Origin: Nocardia nova SH22a
Lineage (GTDB): Bacteria > Actinomycetota > Actinomycetes > Mycobacteriales > Mycobacteriaceae
Direction of reading: 5' to 3'
NCBI RefSeq assembly: GCF_000523235.1
Contig: NZ_CP006850.1
Location: 2,480,001-2,544,000 of the forward strand
Length of the DNA: 64,000 nt
A model generated the notes under the pieces. That model saw only the letters and a program-made list of their open reading frames with translations. It did no database searches and was not told the DNA's origin. Within the stretch, counting starts at the first letter, position 1. Each line of letters opens with the position of its first letter. Shown here piece after piece: positions 7,296-16,241 of this stretch. Made by a program: the position numbers and the translations under genes.

Positions 7296-9014
7296 TTACA
7301 GTGCCGGTGAGGATTGCCGCAGGCCGAGATCGGCGGCGGTGGTCACCGGGTCCTGGTGCGTGGCCGATTGGCACTGTTCGTGACAGCCCTTGGTGAGGGT
7401 GCAGGTCAGTGAGGACACCGTGCCGCCGTGGAAGGGGCAGTCGTGCACCATGTCCGGTAGCTCGTAGCGCTTGCCGTCGACGATGTCGAGCAGGGTCTGC
7501 CCGGCCCACAGCGGCTCGCGCTCGATCTCCTCGCGCAGCGGATTCTTGCGCGCCAGATAGTATTTGCCCTTCGTGGCGATCGCGATGATCGGGGCCAGCA
7601 CCATCGCGATCGCGAGTGCGAGATACGGCGACCATGCCTGGCAGAAGTCGCCGAACGCGCCGAAGAACGCCGCGATCGACACCGCCGAGGCCACCAGCAT
7701 CGAGACGAAGCCCACCGGATTGATCGGATACAGATACGCCCGTTTGAATTCCACATACGGCGGGCTGATCTTCAGCAGCGCCTTGTTGATCACCAGATCC
7801 GCGACGATCGCGCCGATCCAGGCGATGGCGACATTGGAGTAGAAGCCGAGGATGGTGTTGAGCAGCGAGAACATATTGCACAGCATCAATGTCAGCGCGA
7901 TCGCGATGTGCAGTGCGAGCCACACCACCCGGCCCGGATGGATGTGCAGCGCCCGGCTGAAGAAGTTCGACCACGACAGCGAACCGGAATAGGCGTTGGT
8001 GACATTGATCTTCACCTGGGACAGCAGCACCATCACCGTCGCGACGCCCAGTGCGACACCGTGATTGTGCAGGACGGCCCCGTATCCGCCGAGGAACTGC
8101 TCGATCGGCTCGGTCGCCCGGGTGAAGCCCACCTGATCGACCACGTAGAAGGCGAGGAACGCCCCCGAAATCTGTTTGGCCGCACCGAGAATCACCCAGC
8201 CGGGACCGGCCAGCAGCACCGCCGACCACCATTTCAGCGGGGGCGTCTCCGACTTCTCCGGCATGAACCGCAGATAGTCGACCTGCTCACCGATCTGCGC
8301 GATCAGCGACAGCGCCACACCCGCGCCCGCGCCGACGGCGATCGCGCCGACCCGCTGACTGCCGCCGTCGCCGGTCCACGACAGGAAGCCGTCGGCGCCG
8401 TGCGGATCGGCGATCAGAATCATCGCGATCGGCGCGACGAACAGCACCAGCCACAGCGGCTGGGTCCACACCTGGAACTTCGCCAGTGCCGACATCCCGT
8501 AGAGGACAAGGGGAATGATGAGCACCGAGCCGAGTATGTAGCCGATCGGCAGCGGTATGTGGAAGGTCAGCTTCATCGCCTGCGCCATGATCGCGCCCTC
8601 GAGGGCGAAGAAGATGAAACAGAAGCTGGCGTAGATGAGGCTGGTGAGAGTGGACCCGAAGTAGCCGAAACCGGCGCCGCGGGTCAGCAGATCCATGTCC
8701 ACGTTGTATTTCGCGGCGTAGTACGCGATCGGGATTCCGGTGAGAAAGATCGTGGCCGCCGCCACCAGGATCGCGACGATCGCGCTGGCGCTGCCGTGGC
8801 TGACCGCGATGGACGCGCCGATGGAATAGTCGGCGAGATAGGCGATCCCGCCCAGCGCGGCGATCCCGCACGCCATCGGTGACCAGCGGCGGAAGGTGCG
8901 CGGGGCGTACCGCAGCGAATAGTCCTCGATGTTGTCCTTGGCTGCCCAGGTCTGGAAACGGTCCCACCGGGTAGGGGGTGCTCCGGTGGGATCAGGTGTC
9001 GGGGAGGTTTTCAT
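7296..9014 (-). CDS. NCS1-family nucleobase/amide permease with Cys-rich tail
   Basis: 572 residues with about 12 hydrophobic segments. Family landmarks are DNIEDYSLRYAPRTFRRWSP, GIPIAYYAAKYNVDMDLLTRGAGFGYFGS, and INVTNAYSGSLSWSNFFSR. These belong to the NCS1 cytosine/uracil/allantoin:cation symporter family. The cytoplasmic C-terminus ends in an unusual Cys/His-rich segment (CPFHGG...C...GCHEQC) that could bind metal. The ATG at 9014 has AAGGAG 8 nt upstream. A dyad matching the MarR-type sites at 3981 and 6071 lies 115 nt upstream (9129-9146). The substrate is probably a nitrogen compound feeding the amidases, by inference from context. A 7-bp hairpin follows the stop (7275-7291). Confidence 0.85.
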   Translation of the reverse strand: MKTSPTPDPTGAPPTRWDRFQTWAAKDNIEDYSLRYAPRTFRRWSPMACGIAALGGIAYLADYSIGASIAVSHGSASAIVAILVAAATIFLTGIPIAYYAAKYNVDMDLLTRGAGFGYFGSTLTSLIYASFCFIFFALEGAIMAQAMKLTFHIPLPIGYILGSVLIIPLVLYGMSALAKFQVWTQPLWLVLFVAPIAMILIADPHGADGFLSWTGDGGSQRVGAIAVGAGAGVALSLIAQIGEQVDYLRFMPEKSETPPLKWWSAVLLAGPGWVILGAAKQISGAFLAFYVVDQVGFTRATEPIEQFLGGYGAVLHNHGVALGVATVMVLLSQVKINVTNAYSGSLSWSNFFSRALHIHPGRVVWLALHIAIALTLMLCNMFSLLNTILGFYSNVAIAWIGAIVADLVINKALLKISPPYVEFKRAYLYPINPVGFVSMLVASAVSIAAFFGAFGDFCQAWSPYLALAIAMVLAPIIAIATKGKYYLARKNPLREEIEREPLWAGQTLLDIVDGKRYELPDMVHDCPFHGGTVSSLTCTLTKGCHEQCQSATHQDPVTTAADLGLRQSSPAL

Positions 9015-9128
9015 CGTCAGATCTCCTTGAAACGAAGGCTGCGAGACCTCGGACCTCCGCCGACAGCGCTGTCTGAACTCGTCCGGATCACAGCAAACAT
9101 CAAGGTAGGAGAGATGATTTCGTTTGAC

Positions 9129-9146
9129 AATATTCAAATGAATATT
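9129..9146. promoter_or_regulatory. 18-bp dyad AATATTCA-AA-TGAATATT upstream of permease
   Basis: Perfect 8-bp arms with a 2-nt centre, in an AT-rich patch 115-132 nt upstream of the permease ATG. It carries the TTCA-NN-TGAA core shared with 3981-3992 and 6071-6086. Confidence 0.6.
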
Positions 9147-9191
9147 TTTCGAACGGGCAATGTGCTGGTTACACAGGCGACCGCGCCACGG

Positions 9192-9815
9192 TCACCGGCG
9201 ACGCAGTTGCCCCAGTAGCGGCAGGCACGACACCAGCACCACCACCGCGACGGCGGGCAGCAGATACCTGTCCACGTTCGGCACTCGCGTGCCCAGCCAG
9301 AACCCCACCAGCACCAGACTCTGCGACCATGCCAGCCCGCCCACGATCTGCCAGGTCGTGAAGGTCCGCGCCGGAACGCCGAGGACGCCCGCGACCGGGC
9401 TGATCACCGTGCGCACCATCGGCACGAACCGTCCGATGACGATGGCCCGGCGCGCACCGTAGCGATCCAGCCAGTGCTCACCGCGGGCCACCACCGCGTG
9501 CAGCCGGGGTTTGGACGTCCGGGCGAGGAAGGCCTGGCCGCCGTGGCGCCCGAACAGATAACCGGCCTGGGCTCCGGCGATGGAACCCGCTGCGGCGCAC
9601 AGCAGTACCTGCCACAGGATCAGGTGGGGATCGGTGCGGGTGCCGGTGGCGCAGAGGACGCCCGCGGGGAAGATCAGGGTGTCGCCGGGCAGGAAGAAAC
9701 CGACGACCAGCAGACCGGATTCGGCGAATGTGCCGAGCAGGACGGCCAGCGCACCGAACTCGGCCAGCAACGACGATCCGCTCATCGGGTTCAGTGCGGT
9801 CGTGATGCCTGCCAC
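9192..9815 (-). CDS. DedA/VTT-family membrane protein
   Basis: 207 residues. Landmarks of the DedA family are present: ESGLLVVGFFLPGDTLIFPAG, an intervening GSIAGAQAGYLFGRHGG, the GRFVPMVRTVISPVAGVLGV block and a C-terminal W-rich helix. DedA proteins act in membrane lipid (undecaprenyl phosphate or phosphatidylethanolamine) flipping and in maintaining envelope energetics. The start is GTG 9815: TAACGT (9822-9827, minus) precedes it by 6 nt with no Shine-Dalgarno, so a leaderless transcript is likely. It is divergent from the TRIC gene and upstream of the permease on the same strand, with ~180 bp between. Confidence 0.88.
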   Translation of the reverse strand: MAGITTALNPMSGSSLLAEFGALAVLLGTFAESGLLVVGFFLPGDTLIFPAGVLCATGTRTDPHLILWQVLLCAAAGSIAGAQAGYLFGRHGGQAFLARTSKPRLHAVVARGEHWLDRYGARRAIVIGRFVPMVRTVISPVAGVLGVPARTFTTWQIVGGLAWSQSLVLVGFWLGTRVPNVDRYLLPAVAVVVLVSCLPLLGQLRRR

Positions 9816-9965
9816 GCGACAACGTTAGCCGGAGGAAGGTCCTCCGGTGTGATGAGCGTGGTCACACGCGCCGGGTCGGCGGATCTTCCCGCCGCTGGTT
9901 GTCCGGCGATCGCACGGCCGCCGGGTACCGTGCCGATAGCGAGGCGACGCGGAAGGGACGTATCG

Positions 9966-10634
9966 ATGGCGGCGGTGTCGGATACCGTTCCCGAACTGCT
10001 ACGCGCCCTGGACCTGACCGGTGTGTTCGCCAACGCCATGCTCGGCGGGGCGGTGGCGCGCACCTACCGATTCGATCCGATCGGATTCGCGGTACTGGCC
10101 ACGGCGTCGGGGCTGGGCGGTGGCATCATTCGCGACACTCTGCTGCAACGGGGAACCCCGGTCGCGCTGGTCGACTACACCTATCTGCTGACCGCGCTGT
10201 TCGGTGCGCTGATCGCGTTCGCGTTCCGTTTCGAGGGCAGGCTGTGGGACCGGCTGTTCCCGTGGGTCGACTCGCTGGCACTGGGTTGCTGGGCGGCGGT
10301 CGGCGCGCAGAAGACGCTCGAGGTCGGGTTGGGGTGGCTGCCCGCGGTGCTGCTGGGAACCGCGACCGCGGTCGGTGGCGGGGTGGTGCGCGACATCGCG
10401 GTCGGCCGCGTGCCGACGATCTTCGGCGGTAACACGCTGTATGCCACCTGTGCGCTGGCGGCCAGTGCGACACTGGTGATCATCTGGTATTCGGGGCATG
10501 TGACGGCGGGGTCGATCGCCGCGACGGTGGTCGGCGCGGGATTGTGCCTGCTGGCCCGGTGGCGGGGATGGATGCTGCCGGAGCGGGTGAGTTGGCCGGA
10601 ACGATTGCGGTACGGGCGGCGAAAGGAGAGGTGA
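9966..10634 (+). CDS. TRIC cation channel family protein (UPF0126)
   Basis: 222 residues with about seven hydrophobic helices. It contains the two internally repeated glycine-rich motifs of bacterial TRIC proteins: ASGLGGGIIRDTLLQRGTPVAL and ATAVGGGVVRDIAVGRVPTIFG, each ending a half-repeat. These proteins form monovalent cation channels in the membrane. GGAAGGGA lies upstream of ATG 9966. The gene is followed by a 12-bp stem hairpin at 10710-10737 that also ends the convergent hemoglobin gene. Confidence 0.85.
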   Translation: MAAVSDTVPELLRALDLTGVFANAMLGGAVARTYRFDPIGFAVLATASGLGGGIIRDTLLQRGTPVALVDYTYLLTALFGALIAFAFRFEGRLWDRLFPWVDSLALGCWAAVGAQKTLEVGLGWLPAVLLGTATAVGGGVVRDIAVGRVPTIFGGNTLYATCALAASATLVIIWYSGHVTAGSIAATVVGAGLCLLARWRGWMLPERVSWPERLRYGRRKER

Positions 10635-10709
10635 TGACCTCGGCTGCGCGGAACACGGCGGTACCGGCCGGGCCCGACGGGATCGGATTCGGCTGAGCCG
10701 GACATCGTG

Positions 10710-10737
10710 GTGCCCGGCCGGAATCCCGGCCGGGCAC
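10710..10737. terminator. Bidirectional hairpin between TRIC gene and glbN
   Basis: A perfect 12-bp GC-rich stem (arms 10710-10721 and 10726-10737) with a 4-nt loop between convergent genes. The T-tract is poor, as is common in actinobacteria. Confidence 0.6.
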
Positions 10738-10770
10738 GTTCGGCAATCTCGTCCGGGCCAGGCTGGACGA

Positions 10771-11196
10771 TCAGGAAGCCGTTGCGTCCGAGGCGATTTC
10801 GGGGGCCAGCGGGGCGATGGCGCCGATGATGTCGCCGACCGTTCCCTCCGGAACACCGGCGTCCTTCAGTGAATCGGTGAGGTGTCCGGCGACCAGGTTG
10901 AAGTGGTGCATGGTGATTCCGCGGCCCTGATGCACCTGCTTCATCGGGGCGCCGGTGTACGGTTCGGGGCCGCCGAGGGCGGCCGCGAAGAATTCGACCT
11001 GCTTCCCCTTCAGCCGGGACATGTTGGTACCGCTGAAGAAACCGGCGAGGTCCTCGTCGGCGAGGACGCGGACGTAGAAGTCCTCGACCACGGTTTCGAG
11101 GGCTTCGTGGCCACCGATCTGCTCGTAGATGGACGCGGCGGGCGGTTCGGGGGTCACCGTGGCGGACGACTTCGAGAACAACGACGAGATTTTCAT
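10771..11196 (-). CDS. glbN: Group I truncated hemoglobin (trHbN-like)
   Basis: 141 residues. A ~22-residue Ser/Pro-rich N-terminal extension precedes the globin ([33 protein letters not shown]). Expected residues are visible: the B10 Tyr in EDFYVRV and the proximal His in [14 protein letters not shown]. The E-helix region [21 protein letters not shown] is typical. The family detoxifies nitric oxide (dioxygenase) or binds O2 in the cytosol. GAGGGC lies upstream of the ATG. It stands alone, convergent with the TRIC gene. Confidence 0.9.
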   Translation of the reverse strand: MKISSLFSKSSATVTPEPPAASIYEQIGGHEALETVVEDFYVRVLADEDLAGFFSGTNMSRLKGKQVEFFAAALGGPEPYTGAPMKQVHQGRGITMHHFNLVAGHLTDSLKDAGVPEGTVGDIIGAIAPLAPEIASDATAS

Positions 11197-11332
11197 GCCC
11201 TCAGGAAAACAGTGTGAGGTTGCACACCTGTTAGTGCCGTGTGGCTCGCGAGTTGCCTTGTGTAGAGGGCTGATTTCCCTGAACTCACCACGCGTCCGGC
11301 CGCGTTGCGAGGTTTGTTTCGGCCGGTCCGCC

Positions 11333-11962
11333 TCATCCGGCCGCGGGCATCGAAGGTACCGCCGAGGCGGGGTCGATTCCGGTGAACGCCAGCGAGATCA
11401 CGAAACCCGCCGTCTCCTCCAGTTGCCGGGCCCGCGACAGGTCACCGAAGACGACGGGTTCGGCGCCCAGATCGCGGACGAGACGCCCGGTGGTCCGCAG
11501 CGCCGCGGCGTCGTCGCCGCACAGCGGCACCGTCAGCGGTTCGGATGCGGGCTCGGTCCACCGCGTGCTCGGGAAGAGGTGGAACGCCTTGACGACGTGA
11601 GCGCCGGGCGCCAGCGCGGCCACCCGTTGTGCGTGCGAGCCGCCGCCGGGGACTCGCAGCGGCCCGCCGCCGTGGTCCATGGCGTTGACCGGGTCGATCA
11701 GGGTGGTACCGGTCAGTGCGCCGGTGGTGGCCCCGGCCGCGCGCAGGACGTCAGCGACACCGGTGTGCGCCACCGCCAGCAGAACGGCGTCCGCTCCGGT
11801 CACGGCCTCGCCGACCGGGACCGCGCGAGTGCCCAGGGCGGTGGCGAGGACGTGTGCGCGGTCCGGTGACCTGCCCGCTACCACCACGTCGTGCCCGGCG
11901 CGCACCCAGCCGCCGCCCAATGCCGCGGCCATCGCGCCGGTGCCCAGGATCGCGATTCTCAT
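11333..11962 (-). CDS. NADPH-dependent F420 reductase-like oxidoreductase
   Basis: 209 residues. An N-terminal Rossmann motif ([32 protein letters not shown]) is followed by [15 protein letters not shown] and [13 protein letters not shown]. It also has [13 protein letters not shown] and a C-terminal all-helical part. This is the layout of the F420-dependent NADP reductase/NADP-binding family, in which KAFN-type motifs follow the dinucleotide fold. GGAGGAG lies 7 nt upstream of the ATG. It is divergent from the HxlR gene across a 355-bp tandem-repeat region; HxlR regulators often control such divergent oxidoreductases. Confidence 0.8.
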   Translation of the reverse strand: MRIAILGTGAMAAALGGGWVRAGHDVVVAGRSPDRAHVLATALGTRAVPVGEAVTGADAVLLAVAHTGVADVLRAAGATTGALTGTTLIDPVNAMDHGGGPLRVPGGGSHAQRVAALAPGAHVVKAFHLFPSTRWTEPASEPLTVPLCGDDAAALRTTGRLVRDLGAEPVVFGDLSRARQLEETAGFVISLAFTGIDPASAVPSMPAAG

Positions 11963-12061
11963 GTGCAACTCCTCCGAGTGTCCGAGTGTTCGATACGCGG
12001 CCACGATAGGAATTCCGATACGCACCGGATGGTGCGCGACGAACGGGGGATGATCGTCGGC

Positions 12062-12416
12062 ATGAGCGGTCGAGGAGCGGAGGCACGGCGTGAGAATGCC
12101 GCGCCGAGTTTGTACCGCGAGGGGCGAGGCGTGAGCTGTCGGGCGCGGAGGTGGCAGTGCGGCGTGACGATGCCGCGCCGAGGTCGGGCCGGGAGGAGGC
12201 AAGCGGTCAGGTGGAGGAGGCAGCCGCAGGATTACCACGCGGGGCCGAGTTCATGCCGCGAAGGACCAGGCATGAGCTGTCAGGCGCGGAGATGCGCGGC
12301 CCAACCACGCCGTGCCGAGGTCACGCTGAGAGAGGCAGAGCATGAGCGGTCAGGGTGTGGAGGCGGGAACGCGGGGTGATCACGCGGCGCCGAGCCCGCG
12401 CCGGGAGGAGTGCAGC
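12062..12416 (+). repeat. Five degenerate tandem repeats (~70 bp) each carrying a start-like ATGAGC/GTGAGC
   Basis: Unit starts at 12062, 12131, 12201, 12272 and 12342, with lengths 69, 70, 71, 70 and 75 bp; the real HxlR start (ATGAGTGGTC, 12417) is where a sixth unit would begin. Each unit contains, in order, a start-like RTGAGCNGTC (the third has lost two bases), a GGAGG-type stretch, a CGGNGTGANNACGCCGCGCCGAG block, and most end in a CCGGGAGGAGGCAGC-like ribosome-binding sequence. Units 1 and 5, translated, give similar peptides (MSGRGAEARRENAAPS and MSGQGVEAGTRGDHAAPS). The array fills the whole intergenic region and looks like repeated duplication of a translation-initiation segment, now decayed. 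Confidence 0.7.
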
Positions 12417-12800
12417 ATGAGTGGTCATGGCGGCGACGCGCATGCGGGCGAGCTGGTCGCCGATTGCCGATTGCGTGCGGCGACAGACCTTTTCGCGCAC
12501 ACCTGGGATCCGGTGATCCTGGTGGGACTGCTCGGCGGGGCCCGGCGGCGCAGTGTGTTGCGCGCCGAGATCGGGGGGATCAGCGACAAGGCGCTCACCG
12601 AGGCGCTGCGCCGGTTGGTCGGGCACGGCCTGCTCGAGCGGCAGCGGTACGCGCAGGCGCCACCGCGGGTGGAGTACGCGCTCACGCCGCTGGGACGCAG
12701 CCTCGTCGAGGGCCCGCTGCGTGCGCTGGGCGACTGGGTGGAGGTTCACGGTGACGAATTGCTGGCGGCAAGTGGTATTCCCGGCGACGACGAGTGGTGA
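12417..12800 (+). CDS. HxlR-family transcriptional regulator
   Basis: 127 residues. HxlR-type winged helix: CRLRAATDLFAHTWDPVILVGLLGG, RRSVLRAEIGGISDKALTEALRRLVGHGLLER, then YALTPLGRSLVEGPLRALGDWVE. One Cys (CRLR) sits at the conserved N-terminal position used by redox-sensing members. The ATG at 12417 follows GGGAGGAG at 7 nt. An in-frame ATG at 12342 exists, but it lies in the preceding tandem repeat and would add only repeat-encoded residues. It is divergent from the F420-reductase-like gene, its likely target. Confidence 0.85.
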   Translation: MSGHGGDAHAGELVADCRLRAATDLFAHTWDPVILVGLLGGARRRSVLRAEIGGISDKALTEALRRLVGHGLLERQRYAQAPPRVEYALTPLGRSLVEGPLRALGDWVEVHGDELLAASGIPGDDEW

Positions 12801-12891
12801 CACCCGCCCGGCTCGCGTCCGATCGTGACCTGGCCGACACACGGCGCACGGGGCGGGCCCGCGGACGAGCCGGGCTCGATAAGCTCGGCGG

Positions 12892-13992
12892 GTGACCGAC
12901 GAGACGCTGCTGCAGGGCCCCATTCACGCCGTCCACGCCGAGCTGGGGGCGACCTTCGCGCCGTTCGGCGGATGGGAGATGCCCGTGCAGTACGCGGGCA
13001 CCGTCGCCGAGCACACCGCCGTGCGCGAGGCCGTCGGCGTCTTCGATGTCAGCCACCTCGGCAAGGCGACCGTGCGCGGAGCGGGGGCGGCCGAATTCGT
13101 GAACTCGGCGCTCACCAACGATCTCGGCCGGATCCGTCCCGGCAAGGCGCAGTACACGCTGTGCTGCACCGAACAGGGCGGGGTGATCGACGACCTGATC
13201 GCCTACTACGTCTCCGATGACGAGATCTTCCTGGTGCCGAACGCCGCCAACACCGCCGCCGTGGTCGCCGCCCTGCGCGCGGCGGCCCCGGCCGGGATCA
13301 CCGTCACCGATCAGCATCGCGAGTACGCGGTTCTGGCCGTGCAGGGCCCGAAGTCGGCGGAAGTGCTTGCCGCACTGGGACTTCCGACCGATATGGAATA
13401 CATGGCCTACGTCGACGCCGACTGGGAGGGCCGCCCGGTGCGGGTGTGCCGGACCGGGTACACCGGCGAGCACGGCTACGAACTGCTGCCGCGCTGGGAC
13501 GACGCCGAGGCGGTCTTCCGCGCACTGCTGGCGCCGGTAGAGGCGGCCGGGGGACAGCCCGCCGGACTCGGCGCCCGCGACACCCTGCGCACCGAGATGG
13601 GCTACCCGCTGCACGGGCACGAACTGTCCCTGGAGATCTCGCCCGTCCAGGCCCGCGCGGGCTGGGCGGTCGGCTGGAAGAAGCCCGAGTTCTGGGGCAA
13701 AGACGCACTGGCACAGGAGAAGTCGGCAGGCCCGCGGCGAACCCTGCTGGGGCTGAAGGCGATCGACCGTGGCGTCCTGCGGCAGGGCCAGACGGTCCTG
13801 CGCGGTGACGAGCCGGTCGGCGAGACCACATCCGGGACCTTCTCGCCGAGCCTCAAGGCGGGCATCGCCCTCGCCCTGCTGGACACCGGCGCCGGACTGG
13901 AGCCGGGCGCCGAGGTAGCGGTCGACGTGCGCGGCCGCCGCCTGCGCGCCGAGGTCGTGCGGCCCCCGTTCGTCACCCCGCACACCTCCTGA
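12892..13992 (+). CDS. gcvT: Glycine cleavage system aminomethyltransferase (T protein)
   Basis: 366 residues, full length. It transfers the methylene group from H-protein-bound aminomethyl to tetrahydrofolate. Landmarks are [36 protein letters not shown], the Asp-containing [29 protein letters not shown], and [21 protein letters not shown]. The start is GTG 12892. TAAGCT (12880-12885) lies 6 nt upstream and no Shine-Dalgarno is seen, so the transcript is probably leaderless. gcvH and gcvP are not in the window. It is followed by an 809-bp gap and then ilvE, its usual mycobacterial neighbour. Confidence 0.95.
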   Translation: MTDETLLQGPIHAVHAELGATFAPFGGWEMPVQYAGTVAEHTAVREAVGVFDVSHLGKATVRGAGAAEFVNSALTNDLGRIRPGKAQYTLCCTEQGGVIDDLIAYYVSDDEIFLVPNAANTAAVVAALRAAAPAGITVTDQHREYAVLAVQGPKSAEVLAALGLPTDMEYMAYVDADWEGRPVRVCRTGYTGEHGYELLPRWDDAEAVFRALLAPVEAAGGQPAGLGARDTLRTEMGYPLHGHELSLEISPVQARAGWAVGWKKPEFWGKDALAQEKSAGPRRTLLGLKAIDRGVLRQGQTVLRGDEPVGETTSGTFSPSLKAGIALALLDTGAGLEPGAEVAVDVRGRRLRAEVVRPPFVTPHTS

Positions 13993-14801
13993 GACTTCGC
14001 GGCGGCATTCGGGCATTTCCGATGTGGCCGGGTGCGGTCGCGGCTGGATTCCCGTAGGAATGCCGGCGGTGTTTCCGACCTGCCCGGTGCGGATGCCCGC
14101 CCGTTCCGTGTGGCGTCGGGTTCGCCGGAGTGCTGACCGTTGTCCGCCGATCACCAGTTCGGCGACACCTAGGGCCCGCTGGTCCACCTGCGACGTTTCC
14201 GCACGGCCGGGCGGTCGCACCCGGCCTCGGTGACATCCGGAAGTTGGTTGTTGCTTTCGGGTTCGCCGCGGAAGTGCCGGCGTGTGCCCCGTCCAGTCCA
14301 GGAGGTGTCTCGCCGCCGATCTGTGGTGTTGTGTTGCGCTGGCCCGTCCGGCGTATCGGTCCCGCTCGGCGATCGGATCGCCTGCCTCGGCGATGAGGAC
14401 CACCCGCGGACCGTCCGGGCGGGTTCTTGTTGCGTCCAGGGACACCTGCGTTGTCGCATACCCGGGCGATCGGTTCCGGGGTGTGATCGGCCTGGGTGTC
14501 TGGTGGAGCGGCCGCGACTCACCGCACTTTCTGTTGGACCGTGGCTACCTGCCCCGTGTCCAGCGGTGATCGGCTGGATGCGGTCGTGCACGGCCTGCTC
14601 GGCGTCGTCTCGTTCGGGCGGCCGGATCATCGCTGATCAACAAGGGTGCACCGGGGCGCTGGTTCCGGTTCTGTGCTGTCCTGTCGTGCTGGTCAGGCGT
14701 GACGCTGCCGGTCCCGAGTGGGATCCGGCGAGGGCGTGACCGGCCCCGCTCGACGGCCCCACCGCAGGTCCGCGCACCGCTGCCGTTCTACTATCGAGAT
14801 C
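13993..14801. other. 809-bp gap between gcvT and ilvE without a supported gene
   Basis: Open frames on both strands here (for example 14230-14739 plus and 14169-14630 minus) give Arg/Ser/Pro/Cys-rich products without coding-like composition, ribosome-binding sites or recognisable motifs. No riboswitch, tRNA or clear terminator was seen. The last 13 nt hold the ilvE -10 box TACTAT. It may contain a decayed gene or an unrecognised RNA. Confidence 0.5.
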
Positions 14802-15902
14802 ATGACAGTCGCCGCACAGTTCACCCGTACCCCGAATCCCGCGCCCGTTCCGGCGGACCGGCGCACGGAGATTCTGGCGGCACCGGCGTTCGGGCGGTAC
14901 TTCACCGACCACATGGTCGCGATCGACTATGCGGACGGGCAGTGGACCAATGCGCGGGTCGAGCCGTACGGGCCGCTGAGCATGGACCCGGCCACGATGG
15001 TGTTCCACTACGGCCAGGCCATCTTCGAGGGGCTCAAGGCATACCGGCAGGCCGACGGCAGTATCGCCACCTTCCGCGTGGACGCGAACGCCGCCCGGTT
15101 CCAGCGGTCGGCGCGGCGGCTGGCGATGGCGGAGCTGCCGGAGGAACTGTTCATCGAATCGGTGCGCCAGCTGCTCGAGGTCGACGCCGACTGGGTGCCC
15201 GCGGCCGGTGGCGAGGAATCGCTGTACCTGCGGCCGTTCATGTTCGCCACCGAGGCGGGACTGGGCGTGAAGCCCGCGGCGGCCTACACCTATCTGCTGC
15301 TGGGATCGCCTGCGGGAGCCTACTTTCCGCGCGGCGTGAAGCCGGTGCGGGTGTGGTTGTCCACCGAATACGTGCGCGCGGCGCCGGGCGGCACCGGTGA
15401 GGCCAAGGTCGCCGGTAACTACGCCTCCTCGCTGCTGGCCCAGCAGCAGGCCACCGACAAGGGCTGCGATCAGGTGGTGTGGCTGGACGCCTGCGAGCGC
15501 AAATACGTCGAGGAGATGGGCACCAACAACCTGTTCTTCGTCTACGGCGCCGGATCCGAGGCCCGGCTGGTCACCCCGGAACTGTCCGGATCGCTGCTGC
15601 CGGGCATCACCCGCGACAGCCTGCTGACGCTGGCCGCCGATTCCGGATACCCGGTCGAGGAGCGCAAGGTGTCGGTCGAGGAATGGCGCAAGGGCGCCGA
15701 ATCCGGTGAGATCACCGAGGTTTTCGCCTGCGGCACCGCCGCGGTCATCACCCCGGTCGGCTGGGTGGCCTCCGGCGAGGGCGAATTCGAGATCGGTGGC
15801 GGCGAGCCCGGCGAGGTCACCATGGCGCTGCGTGACACGCTCACCGGCATTCAGCGCGGCACCTTCGCCGACACCCACGGCTGGATGCGCACGCTGGCCT
15901 GA
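14802..15902 (+). CDS. ilvE: Branched-chain amino acid aminotransferase
   Basis: 366 residues, fold-type IV PLP aminotransferase, last step of Leu/Ile/Val synthesis. Landmarks are [25 protein letters not shown] and the PLP lysine in [41 protein letters not shown] and [15 protein letters not shown] follow. The ATG at 14802 was chosen because it matches the usual N-terminus. TACTAT (14789-14794) lies exactly 7 nt upstream with no Shine-Dalgarno, so translation is probably leaderless. It sits downstream of gcvT, as in mycobacteria. Confidence 0.95.
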   Translation: MTVAAQFTRTPNPAPVPADRRTEILAAPAFGRYFTDHMVAIDYADGQWTNARVEPYGPLSMDPATMVFHYGQAIFEGLKAYRQADGSIATFRVDANAARFQRSARRLAMAELPEELFIESVRQLLEVDADWVPAAGGEESLYLRPFMFATEAGLGVKPAAAYTYLLLGSPAGAYFPRGVKPVRVWLSTEYVRAAPGGTGEAKVAGNYASSLLAQQQATDKGCDQVVWLDACERKYVEEMGTNNLFFVYGAGSEARLVTPELSGSLLPGITRDSLLTLAADSGYPVEERKVSVEEWRKGAESGEITEVFACGTAAVITPVGWVASGEGEFEIGGGEPGEVTMALRDTLTGIQRGTFADTHGWMRTLA

Positions 15903-16241
15903 GAGCGGTTGCGGCACAATCGCATCCGGACAGGCCGGGCGCCATGGGGCGCCGCCGGTGAATTCGAATCCGTCGTGATGGTCACGTCGACCGGGATGTG
16001 GTGATTCTTGCCTGCCGCTACATTCCCCACGGCTCAGCGCAATATCGTGGCTATCGAGGAGTTCGCCGGGCGGTAATCGCCGTGGTCATCGCATCGTTCA
16101 CCGTTTCGGCCCCCTCATCCGGCGCGGGTGATTTTCGCGCGGTCACACGCGCATTCCCGGATTACGCTCCCGCACGCACACGGCGATGTACGGTCGGGAC
16201 AGCGTACGCGTGGTTACTGGCGACGAGCGGGAGAGGACAGC
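15903..16241. other. 339-bp intergenic region with weak hairpin
   Basis: A GGCGCC-atgg-GGCGCC inverted repeat (15938-15953) follows ilvE by ~35 nt and could terminate it, though no T-tract follows. The remainder carries the promoter and leader of the formylglycine-generating-enzyme gene. Nothing else was recognised. Confidence 0.35.

Noticed and set aside
12682..14445. 587-residue minus-strand frame opposite gcvT
   Set aside because: Shadow of gcvT in its first part and non-coding composition in the gap; no ribosome-binding site or domain.
14230..14739. Possible gene in the gcvT-ilvE gap
   Set aside because: The product is Cys/Arg/Ser/Pro-rich, lacks motifs and a ribosome-binding site, and differs from the codon pattern of neighbours.
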